Source of the DNA: Siminovitchia fortis
GTDB taxonomy: Bacteria; Bacillota; Bacilli; Bacillales; Bacillaceae_C
Assembly: GCF_003605365.2 (NCBI RefSeq)
Contig: NZ_QYTU02000018.1
Coordinates: forward strand, 1 to 64,000
Reading direction: 5' to 3'
DNA: 64,000 nucleotides
Both the position numbers and the translations under genes were made by a program. Under the pieces are notes generated by a model, which saw only the letters and a program-made list of their open reading frames with translations, searched no databases and was not told the DNA's origin. The first letter of the stretch is position 1. The number at the start of each line of letters is the position of its first letter. Shown here piece by piece: positions 57,236 through 64,000 of this stretch.

Positions 57236-57788
57236 GGTGTTTTTTGATATCGAAAAAGAAGAGCAATGGCTGAATGAGCAATTACAAAAAGGCTATCGCT
57301 GTACAAATATCAGTGGATTAGGAATATACACTTTCGAAAAAACCGACAAGAGATATGTGATGCGATTGGATTATCAAGATTATTTACCAAAGAAAGAGCT
57401 TGAAGAATACAAGGGGATATATGAAGACTTCGGCTGGAATTATATAACGGCCCCCTTGTTTGGTGGGATTCGCTATTGGCAAAAAGAAGACAATGGTCAA
57501 AACGAAATTTTCTCGGATCGCCAATCAAAGGGTAATTATTATAAAAGATTAATGGGTTATTCATTTTGGTTCAGTTTACTGTGTTTAGTTTTTTCTCCTA
57601 TGCCTTACAAGGATTCGGGATTATACCATGAAGGTCTTTGGAGTATGAAAGGTGCATTATTTTGGAAAGCATTTTTATTTGAAACTCCATTTGTTCTTTT
57701 AAAGTTGCTTCCCGCCTTTATGTTTGTTTTCTTTGGTATAAGTTTCTATAAGGCTTATCGAAAGTATTCAATGTTAAGAGAAAAGTAA
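57222..57788 (+). CDS. DUF2812 domain membrane protein
   Basis: The 188-aa protein has an N-terminal soluble DUF2812 part (FKVFFDIEKEEQWLNEQLQK and GIYEDFGWNYITAPLFGGIR) and two C-terminal hydrophobic helices (about 110-125 and 152-178). Its function is unknown; it is nearly always encoded with a PadR regulator, which suggests response to membrane stress or a toxic compound. ATG 57222 follows AGGAAGTG inside padR. A frameshifted lipoprotein relic follows. Confidence 0.85.
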   Translation: MKKFKVFFDIEKEEQWLNEQLQKGYRCTNISGLGIYTFEKTDKRYVMRLDYQDYLPKKELEEYKGIYEDFGWNYITAPLFGGIRYWQKEDNGQNEIFSDRQSKGNYYKRLMGYSFWFSLLCLVFSPMPYKDSGLYHEGLWSMKGALFWKAFLFETPFVLLKLLPAFMFVFFGISFYKAYRKYSMLREK

Positions 57789-57807
57789 TAAACGAGGGGA
57801 TTTAAAG

Positions 57808-57922
57808 ATGCACTTTTGTAAAAAGAAACCTTTCTTATTGGCTGTTATTTGTCTCATGATTAGGGTGCAGTAATAATGAAAGTATGGCTACAATCAAACT
57901 TCCGAAAGAGATCATCAAGTGA
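57808..57922 (+). pseudogene. Frameshifted and truncated lipoprotein gene relic
   Basis: After GAGGGGATTTAAAG, ATG 57808 reads MHFCKKKPFLLAVICLMI and then meets a stop at 57871. One base out of frame from 57863 the sequence continues GCSNNESMATIKLPKEIIK and stops at 57920. Joining the two gives a lipoprotein signal peptide with its lipobox cysteine exactly at the frameshift. No further recognisable protein follows to 58350. It would have been the third gene of the padR operon. Confidence 0.7.
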
Positions 57923-58269
57923 CAATCCCTCAAATACTGTCATGCTATCACCCATGAAAGCTCTATTGCTCATTCTATTATAGCATTTTATAGGGGCTAG
58001 AAACTTATTAGGGTGAATTGAAACAGTTTGGACATCCCGAGTTGTTGAGGGTTCGATTTCCAAAGAAAACGAGCTTGGCCTCTCCAGCTTTTTATTAACA
58101 AAGTATTTTATGATTGCTCGCTATTAAATTCTCGGCTCCCTTTGTATACTGAACTAAGGTGATAAACATGTACAAAGAAACGTAGAGGTTCAACCACCAT
58201 AATATTGCAATAAAAAAAGCGACAGGCTCACACATTATTGTCATTACACATTAAATTGAAAGAATAAAA

Positions 58270-58278
58270 TGCTATAAT
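58270..58278 (+). promoter_or_regulatory. Extended -10 promoter of the toxin mRNA
   Basis: TGCTATAAT is a perfect extended -10 element; the upstream -35 region (TTAAAT, 58251-58256) is weak. The start would be near 58285, giving a 70-nt leader. The stretch 57923-58260 holds no gene I can support. Confidence 0.65.
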
Positions 58279-58354
58279 TAAAGGACAATAGCATAATAGG
58301 TTAACTCAAGGGTGGCTGGCATCACTCCCAGTTTTTTAGAAGGGGGGTGGTGCT

Positions 58355-58453
58355 ATGATGACGGTATATGAAAGCATGTCTCTCATGATTGCGTTCGGAG
58401 TGTTAATTATAGCGCTGCTGTCATTTAATCAAAAAAAAATAATCCACCCTTGA
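58355..58453 (+). CDS. Type I toxin, holin-like small membrane peptide
   Basis: The peptide of 32 aa starts MMTVYESMSLMIAFGVLIIA and ends LLSFNQKKIIHP: a single transmembrane helix with a short basic tail. This is the pattern of the putative holin-like toxins (Hol_Tox, TxpA/YonT-like) of bacilli, which damage the membrane when not silenced. A very strong GAAGGGGGGTGG site lies before ATG 58355 (58358 is also possible). The gene sits under an antisense RNA and between two terminators. Confidence 0.85.
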   Translation: MMTVYESMSLMIAFGVLIIALLSFNQKKIIHP

Positions 58454-58570
58454 GTTCGTGGCTCAGGTGGATTATTTCTGTCTGCTGCTAGCCCCCTTGC
58501 AGGGAACCAAGCTATTGTTATGGCTGAAGGTGCTCCAACACCTTCAGTCGTTTTTAATATATTCATTTCT
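58425..58570 (-). ncRNA. Antisense RNA antitoxin of the holin-like toxin
   Basis: On the minus strand TATACT (58582-58577) is a good -10 box with a weak -35 TTTTCT 17 bp upstream, so an RNA would start near 58570. It would end at AATCCACC (58473-58466) pairing with GGTGGATT (58448-58441) followed by nine T (58439-58431), a strong terminator. The RNA of about 140 nt would overlap the 3' end of the toxin mRNA, including the last codons. Layout equals txpA/RatA-type systems. Confidence 0.75.
58524..58556 (+). terminator. Terminator of the toxin mRNA
   Basis: CTGAAGGTG pairs with CACCTTCAG across CTCCAA (about 58525-58548), with TTTTT following at about 58552. The toxin transcript would run from 58285 to here. 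Confidence 0.8.
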
Positions 58571-58823
58571 AAGTACAGTATACCCTTTTTTTCTAAAAAA
58601 GAAAACATATAATTATCCTATAACTCCATTTCACATTCGTCTTGATTTTGAATACCCCTTAGTGAAAATGAGTGAAATACCATAAAATGGAAATACCGTC
58701 AAAATCATAGATAGCTAGGGTTCTTCAGTTAAATGAAGTACCTTGAAAGTGTTGAAATAAAAGAACGTAAGAAATACAGAACGCCTATTCTCATTATAAG
58801 GAGTTTTTTATATATCTATGCTC

Positions 58824-58846
58824 TTTATGAAATGAAAATTCATAAA
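58824..58846. promoter_or_regulatory. Perfect inverted repeat upstream of the murQ promoter
   Basis: TTTATGAA (58824-58831) and TTCATAAA (58839-58846) are separated by seven bases. The repeat ends 13 bp before the -35 box. It could be an operator for the regulator of MurNAc use; no regulator gene (murR) is in the window. Confidence 0.45.
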
Positions 58847-58859
58847 TAAATTGAAAATA

Positions 58860-58887
58860 TTGACATATAATTTTATGAGAGTACAAT
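58860..58887 (+). promoter_or_regulatory. Promoter of murQP
   Basis: TTGACA (58860-58865), 16 bp, TACAAT (58882-58887). It is 40 bp from murQ. No clear catabolite (cre) site was found near it. Confidence 0.7.
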
Positions 58888-58928
58888 AAGTTAGTAAAGG
58901 TAGAAATTAGTTGAAAAAGGATGATTTG

Positions 58929-59813
58929 ATGCTTGAAAAATTATCTACGGAAAGTCGCAATCACAACACGGTGGGCTTGGATGAAATGACGATGAAGGAT
59001 ATTCTTCTGACAATGAATAAGGAAGATCTAAATGTCCCACAGGCGATTAAGAAGGAAATAGATCAAATTGAACAAGTCGTTCAAGCTGTCATTCGATCTT
59101 TTCAAGCGGGGGGGCGATTGTTTTATATAGGTGCAGGAACGAGCGGCCGGCTTGGCATTTTAGATGCGGTTGAATGTGTTCCGACATTCGGGGTTTCACC
59201 AGAAATGGTGCAAGGTTTTATTGCCGGCGGAATGGAAGCGCTAACATTGGCGATTGAAGGTGCGGAAGATAATGCGGATCTTGGGATTGAAGACTTGAAA
59301 TCAGCTTCACTGACAGAAAAGGATACGGTTATTGGAATTTCGGCCAGCGGGAGAACGCCTTACGTCATCGGAGCATTGCGTTATGCAGGTGAAATAGGTG
59401 CAACGACTGCGGCGATTTCTTGCAACAAGAATGCCGAAATGAGCAAATATGCCCAACTGGCAATCGAAATTGAAACAGGTCCGGAAGTGTTAACGGGCTC
59501 AACCCGTCTGAAAGCGGGTACAGCGCAAAAACTAGTGCTAAATATGATTTCAACTGCTTCGATGATTGGAATCGGCAAGGTATACCAAAATTTGATGGTC
59601 GATGTTCAGGCGACAAATGTAAAACTGGCCGAGCGCTCAAAAAGAATCATTATGGAAGCTGCCCAGGTCGATTATAAGACTGCGGAAAGATATTACGAAA
59701 AAGCCGAACATCATGTAAAAACAGCGATCGTTATGATCTTGCTTCAATGCTCCTTGGAAGAGGCCAGAAAGAAGCTGCAATCAGCAGATGGATTTGTCCG
59801 TAAAGCGTTATAA
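58929..59813 (+). CDS. murQ: N-acetylmuramic acid 6-phosphate etherase
   Basis: MurQ (294 aa) removes lactate from MurNAc-6-phosphate to give GlcNAc-6-phosphate. It has a SIS sugar-isomerase fold with YIGAGTSGRLGILDAVECVP and GISASGRTPYVIGALRYA, and LTGSTRLKAGTAQKLVLNMI further on. ATG 58929 after AAAGGA is preferred; TTG 58911 is an in-frame alternative. It lies directly before the matching importer murP. Confidence 0.95.
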   Translation: MLEKLSTESRNHNTVGLDEMTMKDILLTMNKEDLNVPQAIKKEIDQIEQVVQAVIRSFQAGGRLFYIGAGTSGRLGILDAVECVPTFGVSPEMVQGFIAGGMEALTLAIEGAEDNADLGIEDLKSASLTEKDTVIGISASGRTPYVIGALRYAGEIGATTAAISCNKNAEMSKYAQLAIEIETGPEVLTGSTRLKAGTAQKLVLNMISTASMIGIGKVYQNLMVDVQATNVKLAERSKRIIMEAAQVDYKTAERYYEKAEHHVKTAIVMILLQCSLEEARKKLQSADGFVRKAL

Positions 59814-59834
59814 ATGACGGAATGGGGGATCAAA

Positions 59835-61214
59835 ATGAAAAAAGAGCAGAGAATAGCAAATGACATTCTGGACAATGTAGGCGGAAAAGAAAATATTCAA
59901 CGGCTTGCCCATTGTATGACGCGATTACGACTATCTTTGAAGGACGACAGCAAAGCAAATATTGCTGCTTTAAAGAAAACTGATGGGGTCATGGGGGTCA
60001 TCCACGATGATACGCTGCAAATTGTTGTCGGTCCCGGAATTGTTAACAAAATCGCTGCTGAAATAAGCAAGGAAACAGGACTTGCGGTAGGAGAAGAAGC
60101 GCATCCAGATGAAGGAGATTTAACTTTTAGTGAGAAAGCCGCCCTAGAACGGGAAAAGATAAAGCAGAAAAATAAAACGCCTTTTAAGCTTTTCCTTCGC
60201 AGAATCGGAAATATTTTCATTCCGCTCATTCCGGGGCTTGTTGCATCAGGTATCATTAATGGATTGGCTAACTTTGCGAAAAATGCAGATTACGGAGTAG
60301 GTTCCACATGGATGCAAATACTGCTTTTACTTGGAAGCGGAATATTTACGTATCTTGCTATTTTAGTAGGCTGGAATACAGCGAAAGAATTTGGAGGTAC
60401 TCCTGTATTAGGAGCCATTGCCGGAGCAATTTTATTTAATCCGATGCTTGCGGAAATTACGATTTACGGTGAACCGCTCGTCGTCGGACGCGGCGGTCTC
60501 TTTGGAGTAATCTTTGCAGCCTGGCTTATGACATTCGTTGAAAAAAGAGTTCGTACAGTAATGCCAAGCTCGGTCGATATTATTTTTACTCCTCTTATTA
60601 CCTTATTGGTGGTCGGATTTTTCTCGCTTTATGCAGTTGTTCCTGTTGCCGGGGTATTATCAGATGGAATTACGTCGGGAATTAATTGGGTGCTAGATAT
60701 TGGCGGGGTTGTTGCTGGTGCTTTGCTCGCAGGATTCTTCCTTCCGCTCGTTATGGTTGGGCTCCATCATGGATTGACACCGATTCATTTGGAGCTTATT
60801 GAAAAATTTGGCATGACTCCTTTATTTCCAATCCTTGCGATGGCAGGAGCCGGGCAAGTTGGTGCCGCGATTGCTATTTTTGTAAAAACGAAAAATCAAC
60901 GCTTGCGCAACATTATTAAAGGGGGACTCCCGGTCGGACTGCTCGGAATTGGCGAGCCGCTCCTTTACGGGGTCACACTCCCGCTCGGTCGTCCATTCAT
61001 TACCGCATGCCTTGGTGCTGCCTTTGGCGGAGCATTCCAGGCAGTCATGAAAACGGCAGCCCTGGGAATTGGTGTGTCTGGACTCTCATTGATACCGCTT
61101 ATTGCAGATAACAAGTATTTCATTTATATTTTTGGGCTGATCATTTCTTATTTATTCGGTTTTCTATTCACATACTTGTTTGGCTTTAAAGAAGAGATGG
61201 CGGATAATATTTAA
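59835..61214 (+). CDS. murP: PTS system MurNAc-specific EIIBC component
   Basis: MurP imports and phosphorylates MurNAc. The EIIB domain has its phosphorylated cysteine at Cys27 (AHCMTRLRLSL), and the EIIC part (about 115-455) has ten or so hydrophobic segments with GIGEPLLYGVTLPLGRPF, typical of the glucose superfamily. There is no EIIA domain, so a separate EIIA-Glc-type protein is needed, as in E. coli and B. subtilis. ATG 59835 follows GGGGGAT; an ATG at 59814 overlaps the murQ stop and is less likely. The MurNAc choice rests on murQ next door. Confidence 0.9.
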   Translation: MKKEQRIANDILDNVGGKENIQRLAHCMTRLRLSLKDDSKANIAALKKTDGVMGVIHDDTLQIVVGPGIVNKIAAEISKETGLAVGEEAHPDEGDLTFSEKAALEREKIKQKNKTPFKLFLRRIGNIFIPLIPGLVASGIINGLANFAKNADYGVGSTWMQILLLLGSGIFTYLAILVGWNTAKEFGGTPVLGAIAGAILFNPMLAEITIYGEPLVVGRGGLFGVIFAAWLMTFVEKRVRTVMPSSVDIIFTPLITLLVVGFFSLYAVVPVAGVLSDGITSGINWVLDIGGVVAGALLAGFFLPLVMVGLHHGLTPIHLELIEKFGMTPLFPILAMAGAGQVGAAIAIFVKTKNQRLRNIIKGGLPVGLLGIGEPLLYGVTLPLGRPFITACLGAAFGGAFQAVMKTAALGIGVSGLSLIPLIADNKYFIYIFGLIISYLFGFLFTYLFGFKEEMADNI

Positions 61215-61265
61215 ACGATGGGAAGGGGGAATTCTTCCCTCTTTCATAATTGGGAGGCATAATCC

Positions 61266-61322
61266 ATGCTCGGGATTTCAGTTTATTTAGGGAATAATCC
61301 GATTCATGAGTTGGAACCATAA
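61266..61322 (+). pseudogene. N-terminal relic of a MupG-like (DUF871) gene
   Basis: ATG 61266 follows a perfect TTGGGAGGC site and reads MLGISVYLGNNPIHELEP before a stop at 61320. MLGISVYLG is the start I associate with DUF871 proteins such as MupG, the 6-phospho-N-acetylmuramidase encoded next to murQ and murP in staphylococci. The remaining 260 bp to nagZ hold only short open frames in which I recognise nothing. The gene looks decayed by internal deletion. Confidence 0.55.
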
Positions 61323-61586
61323 AATTCAAACCCCGGGTTTAACTGGAATCATGCGGAAGGATTATTGGAGTGGGGGAGTAACATAGGGGATTGCGGAAAT
61401 AATTGTTTGAACTTTTTGCATATTACAAAAGCAATGCAACTAAAGCCCTTCCACTTTACGATATACGGTGACAGGCATCGTCGTCCACAATAAAATCGCA
61501 ATTTTAATTTAATGGAATTTGGAGAGATTTTGCAAGGCTTGCAGCGGATGCAATAAAGGAATTTTTATTAAAAAGGAGCAATGTCA

Positions 61587-63686
61587 ATGTTACGAAAGGT
61601 TATGATCGTGCCGGCTCTTATTGCAGCTTTGCTTGTTTCGCCTCTTATGACGGGTGTTGTCGAAGCAATAACAGAAAAGGGGATAAAGGATTTGGTCATA
61701 CTTCAAAATGTGCCTGAAGTAGACGCGGAAACGGGAAGCGGTGCATTTCAACTTAAAGCTCTTCATGTATATGCCGAAGGCCATTTTATGTTAGCCTCAA
61801 AAAACTTGCAGTGGAGTTCCTCGAACAAAACCGTCGCTTCAGTAGATGAGAATGGCCATGTGACAGCGAATGGAAAACCAGGCCGGACATTTATCCATGT
61901 TTCCGACGGGACGTATTCAGATCGTATAGCCATTGATGTAAAACCAGATCCGGCTGCACGGAAAGGGAAAGGAAAACCTCCTGTGAAAGTGATGATTGTA
62001 AAAGAAAAAGGCAGCCGTTACAGCGTCATTGACAACGCGATTGCAAGCATGACGATGAAAGAAAAAGTTGGACAAATGCTTATGCCCGATTTTAGAAATT
62101 GGAAAGGGAAAAACGTAACTGAAATGCTTCCTGAAATTGAACAGCTCGTAAAAGAATACCATCTTGGCGGCGTCATTCTATTCAGGGAAAATGTTGTCAC
62201 GACTGAGCAAACAGCCCGGCTTGTTTCAGAGTATCAGGCTGCATCTGAAAAGTATGGACTTTTTGTAACGATTGACCAAGAGGGGGGCGTTGTTACACGA
62301 CTCCAATCGGGCACGGATATGCCGGGGAATATGGCGCTTGGAGCGACCCGGTCGGAAGAACTTGCCTATAAAGTTGGAAAATCGATTGGGGAAGAATTAA
62401 CCTCCCTGGGCATTAACGTAAATTTTTCTCCTGTACTCGATGTTAATAATAATCCGGATAATCCTGTCATCGGTGTTCGTTCTTTCGGAGAGGTTCCTGA
62501 ATTGGTGGCAAAGCTTGGTCTCGCCTATATAAAAGGGATTCAGGGAACAGGAACAGCAGCCACTGCCAAGCATTTCCCCGGGCATGGGGATACTGCTGTC
62601 GATTCACATTTAGGTCTTCCGGAAGTGCCATATGATAAAGACAGGCTTAAACAGGTGGAGCTTTATCCTTTCCAAAAGGGAATGGATGCCGGCGTTGATA
62701 TGATTATGACTGCCCATGTCACTTTTCCGAAAATCGATGGTACGAAGGTCATCTCCCAAAAGGATGGAAAAGAGATTCATCTTCCCGCAACATTATCTTA
62801 TAAAGTATTAACCGAACTGATGAGGGAGGAAATGGGCTATGAGGGAGTCATTACAACTGATGCCCTGAACATGCAGGCAATTACCGATCATTTCGGATCG
62901 GTTGAAGCGGTTATTCGGGCGGTCAATGCAGGAACGGACATTGTTTTGATGCCGGTCGGATTAGAAAGTGCAGCTAATGGATTATATGAAGCCGTCAGAT
63001 CCGGTGAAATACCAGAAGAGCGTATCGAAGCATCAGTAAAAAGAATTTTGGCTTTGAAACTCAAACGTGGCATTCTTAAAGAGGAAAATCCACAGCCAAT
63101 AGAGGAGAAAATTGCAACAGCACTTCAAGTTGTAGGGTCCGAAGAGCATAAACAAGTTGAAGGAGAAGCATCTGAAAAATCCGTTACATTAATAAAAAAT
63201 GAAAATGTACTGCCTTTGGCGCCTGCTGCCGGCGAACTAATTGTTGTCGTCGGAAACTCTTATATTGAAGAACTTTTTAATGCTGTGAAGGAGAAACATA
63301 AAAACACACTTTTAATAAAAACGGGCAATCCGCTTACAAAAGCCCAGTTGGATCAGGTAGAAGGCGCAAAAGCTGTCATCGTAGGCACGACTACATCAAC
63401 CGTTGCACAAAGATTGCCTTCTGATGCTCAAATGCAGATGGTCAACCAGTTAGTTGATGAAGCCAATGCGCCTGTCATTGCAGTTGGAATCCGCAATCCT
63501 TATGACATTATGGCCTATCCGAATGTCGATGCCTATTTGGCACAATACAGCTTTAGAACTGCAAGCTTCAAAGCAGCGTCATCTGTCATCTTTGGCGAGA
63601 TTGCACCGGCCGGAAAATTGCCTGTAACCATTCCTAATTACGCAGGCGGCATTTTGTACGGCTTTGGACATGGTTTAACCTACTAA
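61587..63686 (+). CDS. nagZ: Secreted beta-N-acetylglucosaminidase NagZ (GH3)
   Basis: The 699-aa enzyme removes terminal GlcNAc from muropeptides or cell-wall fragments. It has a signal peptide (about 1-26), a BIG2-like Ig domain near 45-115 (SSNKTVASVDENGHVTANGK), and a GH3 catalytic barrel with KHFPGHGDT (328-336), the acid/base pair Asp339/His341 in DSHLG and nucleophile Asp425 in TTDALNM. The 86-residue spacing of Asp339 and Asp425 equals that in B. subtilis NagZ. ATG 61587 is eight bases after AAGGAG; ATG 61581 is too close to it. The N-terminal Ig-like domain is an addition to the usual layout. Confidence 0.93.
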   Translation: MLRKVMIVPALIAALLVSPLMTGVVEAITEKGIKDLVILQNVPEVDAETGSGAFQLKALHVYAEGHFMLASKNLQWSSSNKTVASVDENGHVTANGKPGRTFIHVSDGTYSDRIAIDVKPDPAARKGKGKPPVKVMIVKEKGSRYSVIDNAIASMTMKEKVGQMLMPDFRNWKGKNVTEMLPEIEQLVKEYHLGGVILFRENVVTTEQTARLVSEYQAASEKYGLFVTIDQEGGVVTRLQSGTDMPGNMALGATRSEELAYKVGKSIGEELTSLGINVNFSPVLDVNNNPDNPVIGVRSFGEVPELVAKLGLAYIKGIQGTGTAATAKHFPGHGDTAVDSHLGLPEVPYDKDRLKQVELYPFQKGMDAGVDMIMTAHVTFPKIDGTKVISQKDGKEIHLPATLSYKVLTELMREEMGYEGVITTDALNMQAITDHFGSVEAVIRAVNAGTDIVLMPVGLESAANGLYEAVRSGEIPEERIEASVKRILALKLKRGILKEENPQPIEEKIATALQVVGSEEHKQVEGEASEKSVTLIKNENVLPLAPAAGELIVVVGNSYIEELFNAVKEKHKNTLLIKTGNPLTKAQLDQVEGAKAVIVGTTTSTVAQRLPSDAQMQMVNQLVDEANAPVIAVGIRNPYDIMAYPNVDAYLAQYSFRTASFKAASSVIFGEIAPAGKLPVTIPNYAGGILYGFGHGLTY

Positions 63687-63705
63687 CCGAAAAGGGGAGA
63701 GAAAT

Positions 63706-64000
63706 GTGAAAAAATGGATCCTATCCATTTTGACTGCAATGCTGGTCCTGTCGTCATTATCCGTCGTGTTTGCAGATCATGATAAAGGAAACGGGAAGTC
63801 TCAGGATAAAGGCAAAAATAAAAATAAGTTTGCCCTTGGCGTAGAGGTGCTGCTAAACGAAAAAAAGGATTTGATTAAAGGTAAAAAAGTGGGGCTAATC
63901 ACGAATCCGACAGGTGTGGATCAGAACTTAAACAGCATCGTAGACCTATTTTATAACGATCCGGAAGTTACGCTAACGGCCCTTTATGGTCCTGAACACG
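63706..64000 (+). CDS. namZ: NamZ, exo-beta-N-acetylmuramidase (DUF1343), 5' part
   Basis: GTG 63706 after AAAGGGGAGAG opens a frame that runs off the window. It has a signal peptide (MKKWILSILTAMLVLSSLSV, cut near FADHD), a Lys/Asn/Gly-rich linker, and the start of the DUF1343 domain: FALGVEVLLNEKKDLIKGKK, VGLITNPTGVDQNLNS and LYGPEH. NamZ removes MurNAc from the non-reducing end of glycan chains; with NagZ it dismantles them alternately. The rest of the gene lies beyond 64000. Confidence 0.9.
   Translation, partial: MKKWILSILTAMLVLSSLSVVFADHDKGNGKSQDKGKNKNKFALGVEVLLNEKKDLIKGKKVGLITNPTGVDQNLNSIVDLFYNDPEVTLTALYGPEH

Noticed and set aside
58040-58062. tRNA T-arm-like sequence (GGGTTCGATTTCC)
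   Set aside because: No acceptor, D or anticodon arm can be built upstream, so it is not a tRNA gene.
57860-58063. Minus-strand 67-codon frame beginning with TTG
   Set aside because: No ribosome site upstream, no recognisable domain, and it overlaps the lipoprotein relic on the other strand.
58189-58260. Remnant of an insertion sequence around a short frame after AAGGTGATAAAC
   Set aside because: Only five codons are open and there are no terminal inverted repeats or transposase similarity.
61323-61580. C-terminal half of mupG
   Set aside because: The open stretch reading PGFNWNHAEGLLEWG has no similarity I can recognise to DUF871, so it was not claimed as part of the relic.

Overview
This window is the large, strongly conserved ribosomal and transcription 'superoperon' region of a low-to-medium GC Gram-positive bacterium. 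Gene order (ctsR-mcsA-mcsB-clpC-radA through gltX-cysES-rlmB-sigH-nusG-rpl-rpoBC-str-S10-spc-alpha-ecf-truA-rplM-rpsI), strong GGAGG ribosome binding sites, TTG/GTG starts of rpoB, rpoC, radA, rplK and sigH, a Cys T-box, an L10 leader and a CtsR operator all point to Bacillaceae, close to but not B. subtilis. The genus cannot be fixed from the sequence alone.

Layout. 1-336: a 21-bp-period tandem repeat array, then a thiol peroxidase of the glutathione peroxidase family. 900-8.4 kb: class III heat-shock operon ctsR-mcsA-mcsB-clpC, then radA and yacL; disA, which sits between radA and yacL in B. subtilis, is absent. 8.4-17.5 kb: ispD, ispF, gltX, T-box, cysE-cysS-mrnC-rlmB-rae1, sigH, rpmG-secE-nusG. 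17.6-33.3 kb: rplKA, rplJL, an RsmC-like methyltransferase, rpoBC, rplGB-rpsL-rpsG-fusA-tuf. 33.4-36.4 kb: a minus-strand manganese ABC transporter operon with a clear MntR-type operator, lying between the str and S10 operons. 36.5-51.7 kb: S10-spc-alpha ribosomal protein operons with secY, adk, map, infA and rpoA. 52-56.4 kb: ECF transporter ATPases and T protein, truA, rplM-rpsI.

56.4 kb to the end: the B. subtilis order stops after rpsI (cwlD/salA/gerD do not follow). An AT-rich accessory stretch holds a PadR-DUF2812 pair with three operator-like repeats, a frameshifted lipoprotein relic, and a type I toxin-antitoxin locus (32-aa holin-like toxin, antisense RNA with its own terminator). 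Then comes a peptidoglycan recycling locus: murQ, murP, a relic that begins like mupG (DUF871), nagZ (secreted GH3) and the start of namZ (DUF1343), cut by the window end.

Together the core genes form the protein synthesis, transcription and protein quality-control machinery. NamZ and NagZ would release MurNAc and GlcNAc from cell wall outside the membrane, MurP would import and phosphorylate MurNAc, and MurQ would convert it to GlcNAc-6-phosphate. Between operons lie at least six copies of about 120-bp palindromic dispersed repeats; one pair shares about 48 identical bases. No transposase, tRNA, rRNA or CRISPR array was found.
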